Shown one piece after another: positions 44,784 through 51,329 of a stretch of DNA of 51,329 nt (position 1 is its first letter; the number at the start of each line of letters is the position of its first letter). Both the position numbers and the translations under genes were made by a program. The notes under the pieces are model-generated. The model was given only the letters and a program-made list of their open reading frames with translations, was not told where the DNA came from and did not search any database. The DNA is from Paraburkholderia haematera (GTDB lineage: Bacteria; Pseudomonadota; Gammaproteobacteria; Burkholderiales; Burkholderiaceae), in contig NZ_CAJNBK010000035.1 in the NCBI RefSeq assembly GCF_905220975.1, positions 1-51,329 of the forward strand. The letters are read 5' to 3'.

Positions 44784-46006
44784 GGTGGCGTGGGTCGCAG
44801 AGTGGACGCGCCGTTCGATGCGGCAGGGTTCGAACGCACGCGGAATGCTCTAAACTGGCGATTCTAGTGCGACACGCACGCTCGTGTCCGGGTAGCCCCA
44901 ACGTAAGGGGCATCGACTAGCGGCAAAGGAGGCGTCTATATGAGCCTAACCAGTCGCGAAGATATCACGCGGAGCATCGGGAAGGGGCGCGAGTCCCTCG
45001 ACGCAACTGCTCAGAAGCGGGGTATCTCTTTTAGCGAAGCGAGAGCCGGTAGAGGTTTGCCGGGTCTCGTTCATACGAGTCTCGGTAGAGCACATTCTCC
45101 GAGAGCTCGCATTGCATTGACCTGATTACCGTCAGGTTCCGCCCCGTCAGCGGCTTCACCTCCGCCGACAGGGTGGAGTGATGTATGTAATTCCTGCGCC
45201 GTCAGCGGCAATGGATTCGCGAACCGATACGAGCGAAAGCTCGGTGTGTCATTGTTTGGCCTCGTCAGTTGTACGGCGAGGATAGTGAACCTGCTGTACG
45301 ACCAGCAGTAGCCTAAGAAGACATGCGTCACTGGTAACGGTGGGGTGTGAAGCTCTTCTGACAATGTAGCCTCCGGATGTTTCGGGCAGGCCGTTCCCGC
45401 GAGGGATTGGTCTGGACACTCCTAGCAGCAAAGGGGTCGAGGAGCTAGGCTGGCCGATAGGGTTAACGTATGTGAACTGCTGATAAACCTCGTTACCAGT
45501 GAGGAGCCAAAGCTGCTTGAACACCGGGCTCTAACCAAAAGGTACGTGGCTGGTTAGTCCACTTAGAATTTGGGCTACGTCGTTGTTAAGCCACCGGGGG
45601 ATAGGCAGAACCTACGTCGGTCGTGTGACATGCCGGGAACGTGGTAAGCCTGTATGGTTGCCAGCGCAGTGAGGCTGGCAGGCGAACCGCAAGGGACGCT
45701 GTTGATTGTGCAGGTATGGGAGGACGGAGAAAGCGAATGCCGGGCTGTAACGGTCCGGATAGGGATTGAGACATTACCCCACGCGATAAGCGGGCAGACT
45801 TCCGTCTGGTCTACCGTCGCAAGGCGGCTGACTACCCTCAGCAACTTGGTCAGGTGCGAGCGCATGCGTTCGTACTGAGGTGTTTGTCCGAGATAGGGGC
45901 GCATGCGCTCCTGTTTAGGTGTCTGTTGTTCCCCAGCGGGGTGTGTCTGCCCCTCTGGGGGAGATGCGCCTTCTGCTTGGGGACTTCTTCCAAGTAGGAG
46001 AGCAGC

Positions 46007-47707
46007 ATGAAAGTATCTGGTCGAAAGACCGGGTCTGCGCTTTCCCACGCGCCGGACAATTGGCACGCCATCGATTGGCGTCGAGTTGAACGGAACGTGA
46101 GAGGGATGCAGATTCGAATTGCGAAGGCGACGCGGGAAAGTGACTGGCGCAGGGTGAAAGCTCTGCAACGGATGCTGACTCGCACGTTGTCCGCGAAGCT
46201 GTATGCGGTACGACGTGTTACGCAGAACCAGGGTGCGCGAACGGCTGGAGTCGATCGCGAACTGTGGGACTCGCCTGAGAGCCGATGGGAAGCCATCGGT
46301 GGGTTGAAGCGGCGCGGATACAAGCCTCTGCCATTACGGAGAGTCTTTATCCCCAAAGCCAATGGAAAGGAGCGCCCGCTGGGCATCCCGACCATGCGGG
46401 ACAGGGCGATGCAGGCCCTCTATCTGCTGGCTTTGGAGCCGGTGTCGGAATCGACGAGCGACCCGAACTCTTATGGGTTCAGGATAAACCGTTCGACGGC
46501 TGATGCTATGGGTCAGGTACGCGCTTGCACGTCCCGGAAGGATTCGTCCCGATGGGTATTGGAAGCGGATATCAAAGGCTGCTTTGACCACATTAACCAC
46601 GACTGGCTGGAGAACCATGTCCCTATGGACAGGGAGATTCTCCGGAAGTGGTTGAAGGCTGGCCTGATTTACAAGGGTCAGCTACAGGCGACTGAGGCCG
46701 GTACGCCGCAGGGAGGGATCATCTCCCCGACGCTGGCAAATGTGACGCTGAACGGGCTGGAGCGTGAACTGGTTGCGCACCTCGGTGCGAAATTCGGGAT
46801 CGTCAAGGCTAAGAAGTTGAAGGTCAATGTGGTGCGATACGCGGATGACTTCGTGATTACCGGCGACTCGAAAGAGATACTGGAAAGCGTGGTCAGACCT
46901 TGGGTGGAAGCGTTCCTTGCGGTTCGGGGGCTGCAACTGTCGGAGGCGAAAACGCGGATTACCCATATTGACGACGGCTTCGATTTCCTTGGGTGGAATT
47001 TTCGGAAGTACTCGGGAAAACTGCTCATCAAGCCGAGCAAGAAGAACGCGCAAGCGTTCTATCGCAAGGTGGCGGAAACGATCAGCGGCAACAAAACGGC
47101 AAAGCAGGGGGATCTAATCCAACTGCTGAACCCGATGTTGCGCGGATGGGCGCAGTACCACCGTCCGGTCTCGGCCAAGCAGACGTACAGCCGCATGGAG
47201 CATCTGATTTTTCGGAAGCTCTGGCGGTGGTCGAAGCGGAGGCACCCGCAAAAGAGTGCTGTGTGGGTGAAACAGAAGTACTTTCACTCTATCGGTGCCC
47301 GGCACTGGGTGTTTGCGGTTCGTACAGAACGCGAAGACGGCAGTTGGGGGCTGAATGAGCTATACCAGCTTAGCGGTATGGCTATCAAACGGCACACGAG
47401 GATCAAGGGCGAGTTCAATCCTTTTGATCCGACGTGGGAGCAATATGGCGAAACCTTGCGGCAGGGGCGCATGTGGGAACAAATGCGCTACCGAAAGCAG
47501 TGGGCGACGCTGTATATGTCACAAGGCGGGTTATGCGCGCATTGTGGCTGTGCGCTGACGGACGAAACCGGCTGGCACGACCATCATCTGGAGTATCGGA
47601 TGCATGGTGGTACCGACGCTCTGTCCAACCGGGTGCTGCTCCATCCGCACTGCCACCAGCAAGTGCACATTGGTAAGCTGGTTGTAACTAAGCCGGTTCT
47701 GTCGTAG
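46007..47707 (+). CDS. ltrA: group II intron reverse transcriptase/maturase with HNH domain
   Basis: A 566-residue intron-encoded protein for splicing and retrohoming. The RT domain contains FIPKANGKERPLGIPTMRDR, LEADIKGCFDHINH, GTPQGGIISPTLANV and the active site YADD (278-281). The thumb/maturase X domain covers about 380-480 (LNPMLRGWAQYHRP). The C-terminal HNH endonuclease has CAHCG, WHDHHLEYRMHGG and LLHPHCHQQVH (about 512-560). AGGAG lies 8-9 nt before ATG. Base composition is less GC-rich than that of the flanking genes. Confidence 0.96.
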   Translation: MKVSGRKTGSALSHAPDNWHAIDWRRVERNVRGMQIRIAKATRESDWRRVKALQRMLTRTLSAKLYAVRRVTQNQGARTAGVDRELWDSPESRWEAIGGLKRRGYKPLPLRRVFIPKANGKERPLGIPTMRDRAMQALYLLALEPVSESTSDPNSYGFRINRSTADAMGQVRACTSRKDSSRWVLEADIKGCFDHINHDWLENHVPMDREILRKWLKAGLIYKGQLQATEAGTPQGGIISPTLANVTLNGLERELVAHLGAKFGIVKAKKLKVNVVRYADDFVITGDSKEILESVVRPWVEAFLAVRGLQLSEAKTRITHIDDGFDFLGWNFRKYSGKLLIKPSKKNAQAFYRKVAETISGNKTAKQGDLIQLLNPMLRGWAQYHRPVSAKQTYSRMEHLIFRKLWRWSKRRHPQKSAVWVKQKYFHSIGARHWVFAVRTEREDGSWGLNELYQLSGMAIKRHTRIKGEFNPFDPTWEQYGETLRQGRMWEQMRYRKQWATLYMSQGGLCAHCGCALTDETGWHDHHLEYRMHGGTDALSNRVLLHPHCHQQVHIGKLVVTKPVLS

Positions 47708-47729
47708 ACAGAACTTTGTTTGTAGATTT

Positions 47730-47804
47730 GAGCCGTATGCGGGGAAACTCGCACGTACGGTTCTCGGGGGGCCCGGCTTTCGCAAGAAAGTCGGGCTACC
47801 CGAC
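47730..47804 (+). ncRNA. group II intron domains V and VI
   Basis: Domain V is a 34-nt hairpin (47730-47763) with the AGC catalytic triad near its base and a GGAAAC tetraloop region. Domain VI folds GCCCGGCTTTC against GAAAGTCGGGC with loop GCAA; an unpaired A at 47798 lies 7 nt from the 3' end, the usual branch point position. These show that the ribozyme core is likely active. Confidence 0.9.
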
Positions 47805-47899
47805 AAGCACTCATCCGCGCTTGCGCGTCCAGGTGGCCACTCAGCCGCGCAGCACGCGAGCAGAGGTTTCGCGACACTGTCCCAGCCAACCGATTCTGC

Positions 47900-50107
47900 A
47901 TGACCGAACCCGAAGCAACCGACGTTTTCGAGCCGAAAAAAGTGCTCGCCCAACTGCCGCATCTGCCCGGCGTCTATCGTTATTACGATACGCAGGGCAC
48001 GGTGCTTTACGTGGGTAAGGCGCGCGATCTCAAGAAGCGCGTCTCGAGCTACTTCACAAAGACGCAACTGTCGCCGCGGATCGCGATGATGGTGACGCGC
48101 ATTGCGCGCATCGAGACGACCGTCACGCGCTCCGAGGCCGAAGCGCTGCTGCTCGAAAATAATCTGATCAAGGCGCTGACGCCGCGTTACAACATTCTGT
48201 TTCGCGACGACAAGTCGTATCCCTATCTCAAGCTGACCGGTCACAAGTTTCCGCGCATGGCGTACTATCGTGGCTCGGTGGATCGCAAGAATCAGTACTT
48301 CGGTCCGTTCCCGAGCGCGTGGGCGGTGCGCGAGAGCATCCAGATCCTGCAGCGCGTCTTCCAGTTGCGCACGTGTGAAGATTCCGTGTTCAACAACCGC
48401 ACCCGGCCGTGTCTGCTGCATCAGATCGGCCGTTGCACGGCGCCTTGCGTCGCAGCAATCAGCGAAGAGGATTACGCGCGCGACGTCGCCAACGCATCGC
48501 GCTTTCTGCTCGGCCGGCAGGGCGAGGTGATGAAGGAACTCGAGCAGAAAATGCACGCGTTCGCGAGCGAGCTGAAGTTCGAGCAGGCCGCGGCGGTGCG
48601 CAATCAGATGAGTTCACTGTCGACCGTGCTGCATCAACAGGCGATTGAAGTGGGCGGCGATAGCGATGTGGATATTCTCGCGGTCGTCGCGCTCGGCGGA
48701 CGCGTGTGCGTGAATCTCGCGATGGTGCGCGGTGGCCGGCATCTGGGCGACAAGGCGTATTTCCCGGCGCATGTGGAAAGCGCCTTGACGGTCGGCGAGG
48801 GCGGCCTTGAAGAGGATGGCGGCGCTGCGTTGTCGGCTGATGTCGCGGCAGGCGCGGGCTCCGTGTCTGGCGGGGATGAGACGGGCGCGTACGCATCGTC
48901 CGACGCGGCTGACGCCCTCGCGATTGCGGGGGAGATGCCGTCCGAAGAGTCGGGTGAGGAGGGTGAGGAGGAAGGCGCTGCTGTCGAGGCCGAAGCGGAG
49001 GATGCGGCCGGGTCTGAAGTCGAACCTTCGACGCCACGCAAAGGCCGTGCACCCGCCGGCGGCATCGAATCTGAGGTGCTGGAGGCGTTCATCGCCCAGC
49101 ACTACATCGGCAATCGCGTCCCGCCGGTGCTCGTGGTCAGCCACGCGCCGGCCACGCGCGAGCTGGTCGACGTGCTGATCGAGCAGGCCGGCCACAAGGT
49201 GACGGTGTTGCGCCAGCCGCAAGGTCAACGGCGCGCATGGCTCGCGATGGCCGAGCAGAACGCGCGGCTCGCGCTCGCACGCCTTCTTTCGGAACAAGGC
49301 TCGCAGCAAGCCCGCACGCGCGCGCTCACCGACACGCTCGGCATGGAGTACGACGACCTCGCGCATTTGCGCATCGAGTGCTTCGACATCAGTCACACGA
49401 TGGGCGAGGCGACGCAGGCGTCGTGCGTCGTGTATCACCATCACAAGATGCAGTCGTCCGAATACCGCCGCTACAACATCACCGGCATCACCCCGGGCGA
49501 CGATTACGCGGCGATGCGCCAGGTGCTCACGCGCCGCTACGAGAAGATGGTCGCGCAAGCGGCCGCGAACGCTGCGGACGAAGCCGCCGAATTGCAGCCT
49601 GACGCGGCAGCGGACCCGTCGCTCGTGGCGGATGCCGCGGAGCCGGTGGCGGCTGGTGGCATCCTGCCGACCATCGTGCTGATCGACGGCGGCAAGGGGC
49701 AGGTCGAAATCGCGCGCCAGGTGTTCACCGAACTGGGTCTCGATACCGGCATGCTGGTCGGTGTCGCGAAGGGCGAGGGGCGCAAGGTCGGTCTCGAAAC
49801 CCTGATTTTCGCGGACGGCCGCGCGCCGCTCGAACTCGGCAAGGAGAGCGCGGCGTTGATGCTGGTCGCGCAAATCCGCGACGAGGCGCACCGCTTCGCC
49901 ATCACCGGCATGCGCGCCAAGCGTGGCAAGACACGCCAGACCTCGCGGCTTGAAGAACTCGAAGGGGTGGGCGCGAAACGGCGCCAGCGGCTGTTGGCGC
50001 GCTTCGGCGGGTTGCGTGGGGTGGTTGCGGCGAGCGTCGAGGATCTGGCGAGCGTCGAAGGGATTTCGCAGGCGCTTGCCGAGCAGATCTACCGGCAGTT
50101 GCACTGA
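47900..50107 (+). CDS. uvrC: excinuclease ABC subunit C
   Basis: A 735-residue nuclease of nucleotide excision repair. The GIY-YIG domain (LPGVYRYYDTQGTVLYVGKA) makes the 3' cut; the UVR domain (about 210-245) binds UvrB; the RNase-H-like domain (HLRIECFDISHTMG, LIDGGKGQVEIA) makes the 5' cut; two helix-hairpin-helix motifs end the protein. Two insertions enlarge it compared with E. coli (610): an acidic Ala/Glu/Gly stretch (about 300-390) and an Ala/Asp stretch (about 555-590). No good ribosome-binding site is seen. Confidence 0.97.
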   Translation: MTEPEATDVFEPKKVLAQLPHLPGVYRYYDTQGTVLYVGKARDLKKRVSSYFTKTQLSPRIAMMVTRIARIETTVTRSEAEALLLENNLIKALTPRYNILFRDDKSYPYLKLTGHKFPRMAYYRGSVDRKNQYFGPFPSAWAVRESIQILQRVFQLRTCEDSVFNNRTRPCLLHQIGRCTAPCVAAISEEDYARDVANASRFLLGRQGEVMKELEQKMHAFASELKFEQAAAVRNQMSSLSTVLHQQAIEVGGDSDVDILAVVALGGRVCVNLAMVRGGRHLGDKAYFPAHVESALTVGEGGLEEDGGAALSADVAAGAGSVSGGDETGAYASSDAADALAIAGEMPSEESGEEGEEEGAAVEAEAEDAAGSEVEPSTPRKGRAPAGGIESEVLEAFIAQHYIGNRVPPVLVVSHAPATRELVDVLIEQAGHKVTVLRQPQGQRRAWLAMAEQNARLALARLLSEQGSQQARTRALTDTLGMEYDDLAHLRIECFDISHTMGEATQASCVVYHHHKMQSSEYRRYNITGITPGDDYAAMRQVLTRRYEKMVAQAAANAADEAAELQPDAAADPSLVADAAEPVAAGGILPTIVLIDGGKGQVEIARQVFTELGLDTGMLVGVAKGEGRKVGLETLIFADGRAPLELGKESAALMLVAQIRDEAHRFAITGMRAKRGKTRQTSRLEELEGVGAKRRQRLLARFGGLRGVVAASVEDLASVEGISQALAEQIYRQLH

Positions 50108-50124
50108 TCGCGGCACGCCGCGAT
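50107..50124. other. short palindrome after uvrC
   Basis: ATCGCGGC (50107-50114) and GCCGCGAT (50117-50124) form an 8-bp inverted repeat overlapping the last base of the uvrC stop. No T-run follows. Confidence 0.5.
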
Positions 50125-50176
50125 GACCGGGGGGCGGCAGCGGGCGGTCGCCAGATCACGCAGATGCGGTCTCAGG

Positions 50177-50248
50177 AGCGGACCCGGAAGCGGACCCGGA
50201 GGCGCACCCAGAGGCGCACCCAGAGGCGCACCCAGAGGCGCACCCAGA
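50177..50248. repeat. 12-bp tandem repeats upstream of pgsA
   Basis: Two copies of AGCGGACCCGGA (50177-50200) precede four exact copies of GGCGCACCCAGA (50201-50248). The block lies in the 314-bp uvrC-pgsA gap, where I find no credible gene. Confidence 0.9.
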
Positions 50249-50273
50249 AGCGGCGCAAAAGCAGTCGGCAAGA

Positions 50274-50317
50274 GGCCGATAAGAGGCTGACAAGCGGCCG
50301 ATAAGAGGCTGGCAAGC
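50274..50317. repeat. 22-bp direct repeat upstream of pgsA
   Basis: GGCCGATAAGAGGCTGACAAGC (50274-50295) is followed at once by a second copy with one change (50296-50317). The length is not a multiple of three, which argues against a coding origin. Confidence 0.85.
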
Positions 50318-50421
50318 GGTGCCCGGCGTTGCGCGTGCCAGGCCCCGCGCGCCGCTTTGCTTGTGGCAGGTCTTGTGACACGGCACAATTGCATCTCCCT
50401 TGTCAGACGCTGCGCCTGCCC

Positions 50422-51015
50422 ATGCCGTTTAATTTTCCGATTTTCCTGACTTGGCTGCGGATCGTCCTGATTCCGCTCGTCGTCGGCGTGTTTTATTTGC
50501 CCGACATGATGATGAGCCCCGCGCACCGTAATCTGGCGGCCGCGACGATCTTCATTCTGGCGGCGCTCACCGACTGGTTCGACGGCTTTCTGGCCCGCAA
50601 ATGGAATCAGACCTCGGCGTTCGGCGCGTTTCTCGATCCCGTCGCCGACAAGCTGATGGTGACGGCAGCGTTGCTGGTGCTTGTGCAACTCGCGCGGATC
50701 GATTCGGCGATTGCGCTGGTGATCGTCGGGCGCGAGATCGCAATCTCGGCGCTGCGCGAATGGATGGCGCAGATCGGCGCATCCAAGAGCGTCGCGGTGA
50801 ATTCGCTCGGCAAGTTCAAGACCGTGTGCCAGATGGTCGCGATTCCAATGCTGCTGTTCTACGGGCCGTTGCCGTTCGGCGGCGGTGTCTCTGTCGATAC
50901 GCGTGTGTGGGGCTTGTGGCTGATTTATCTGGCCGCGTTCCTGACCATCTGGTCGATGCTCTATTACATGAAACTCGCGTGGCCGCAGATCCGCGAGCGG
51001 GGCGGCGTTGCCTGA
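50422..51015 (+). CDS. pgsA: CDP-diacylglycerol-glycerol-3-phosphate phosphatidyltransferase
   Basis: A 197-residue inner-membrane enzyme making phosphatidylglycerol phosphate, the committed step to acidic phospholipids. The CDP-alcohol transferase motif D-G-x2-A-R-x8-G-x3-D-x3-D is complete (DGFLARKW ... GAFLDPVADK). Four to six hydrophobic segments are visible. ATG 50422 (MPFNFPIFLTWLR) gives the family start. Confidence 0.97.
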   Translation: MPFNFPIFLTWLRIVLIPLVVGVFYLPDMMMSPAHRNLAAATIFILAALTDWFDGFLARKWNQTSAFGAFLDPVADKLMVTAALLVLVQLARIDSAIALVIVGREIAISALREWMAQIGASKSVAVNSLGKFKTVCQMVAIPMLLFYGPLPFGGGVSVDTRVWGLWLIYLAAFLTIWSMLYYMKLAWPQIRERGGVA

Positions 51016-51117
51016 ATTGCGAGCGATCAGGGCGCGAGGTCCAGATGGGCGAAGCGTGTCCCTGCTTCGCAGCAGCGCGAGTGAAATCTTTTCAGTTAAA
51101 GACATTCGCAAAAGGGG

Positions 51118-51146
51118 TTGACACGTTTCAGTCGTTTCTCCATAAT
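51118..51146 (+). promoter_or_regulatory. sigma70-type promoter of tRNA-Gly
   Basis: TTGACA (51118-51123) and CATAAT (51141-51146) are separated by 17 nt. The tRNA begins about 107 nt after the -10 box, giving a leader to be trimmed. Confidence 0.8.
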
Positions 51147-51253
51147 CTCGTTTCTCCGATGCACGCAGTTCGAAACGTCGGTGGCAGTAAGAGGGTAGTT
51201 GCAGTAACAAGGCAGAAGTTAGCCGGTAAAAAGCAGGGCAAAAGCAGCACAAT

Positions 51254-51329
51254 GCGGGAGTAGCTCAGTTGGTAGAGCGCAACCTTGCCAAGGTTGAGGT
51301 CGCGAGTTCGAGCCTCGTCTCCCGCTCCA
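51254..51329 (+). tRNA. tRNA-Gly (anticodon GCC)
   Basis: A 76-nt cloverleaf with acceptor GCGGGAG/CTCCCGC, D arm TAGCTCAGTTGGTAGAG, anticodon loop TTGCCAA (anticodon GCC at 51287-51289), T arm AGTTCGAGCCT and encoded CCA at the very end of the window. It may be the first of a tRNA operon that continues beyond. Confidence 0.97.

Larger units (their letters stand above)
44867..47804 (+). mobile_element. group II intron, about 2.94 kb, with encoded RT/HNH protein
   Basis: The 5' end is GTGCG (44867-44871) and the 3' end is CTACCCGAC ending at 47804. The 5' exon ends in GATTCTA; the intron has TAGAATT (45564-45570), which pairs with it as EBS1-IBS1, and CCAGT (45496-45500) pairs with exon ACTGG (44854-44858) as EBS2-IBS2. 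Domains V and VI are intact and the protein frame is open. The first 1.1 kb is structured RNA, not coding. The class seems chloroplast-like (subgroup IIB), from the protein and domain V. It lies in the earP-uvrC gap, in the uvrC direction. Confidence 0.93.

Noticed and set aside
44940..45880. Short frames in the first kilobase of the intron
   Set aside because: This part is domain I-III ribozyme RNA; the frames are short and show no similarity to proteins.
50156..50386. Short minus-strand frames across the pgsA-upstream repeats (ASGCASGC...)
   Set aside because: They derive from the repeat itself, lack a ribosome-binding site, and the neighbouring 22-bp repeat does not keep frame.

Overview
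This window looks like chromosomal DNA of a beta-proteobacterium of the Burkholderia/Paraburkholderia type. The reasons are a GC-rich coding bias, the fabric of conserved operons (yceD-rpmF-plsX-fabHDG-acpP-fabF, then rpoE-rseA-rseB-mucD, then lepA-lepB-rnc-era-recO-pdxJ-acpS-nagZ), an elongation factor P with Arg32 paired with the rhamnosyltransferase EarP, and long low-complexity tails on RNase E and RNase III. The assignment rests on gene order and protein character seen here, not on a database search.

Left part (1-11 kb): a tRNA-Asn gene with a consensus promoter and a 7Fe ferredoxin (fdxA) on the minus strand; then a plus-strand series with nicotinate phosphoribosyltransferase, a LUD-domain protein, an NhaD-type Na+/H+ antiporter, a D-2-hydroxyacid dehydrogenase and rmuC. 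Facing them on the minus strand are a GNAT acetyltransferase, a small two-helix membrane protein and the molybdenum-cofactor genes moaA-mobA-moeA.

Middle part (11-44.8 kb): rne (minus, with a long leader) diverges from rluC, followed by a tight HAD phosphatase-Rieske-S49 peptidase series. An RsmI-like methyltransferase and Maf lie on the minus strand. From 19.7 to 40.3 kb nearly everything is on the plus strand: type II fatty acid and phospholipid synthesis, the envelope-stress sigma factor with its anti-sigma factors and periplasmic protease, translation and protein-export factors, ribosome assembly and repair genes, pyridoxine synthesis, holo-ACP synthase and the peptidoglycan hexosaminidase NagZ. 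The plus-strand block ends at a strong bidirectional terminator facing an orphan NtrC-type response regulator. Next come a very short CsbD/YjbJ-like gene that appears to begin with ATA, then efp and earP.

Right part (44.8-51.3 kb): a complete group II intron (about 44867-47804) carrying a reverse transcriptase/maturase with an HNH endonuclease domain sits between the divergent earP and uvrC genes. Its ends, domain V, domain VI with a bulged A, and exon-binding sequences that pair with the flanking exon can all be read. uvrC, pgsA and a tRNA-Gly gene with a textbook promoter close the window.

Most of the window is conserved housekeeping DNA. The parts worth a second look are the group II intron at the uvrC leader, the ATA-start CsbD-like gene, a 9-bp-spaced GTAAC array before rpoE, a terminator-like hairpin just before lepA, the unusual rnc upstream region, and several short repeat elements (acpP-fabF, recO, pgsA). 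I did not find a CRISPR array, prophage, toxin-antitoxin island or a clearly new multi-gene system.
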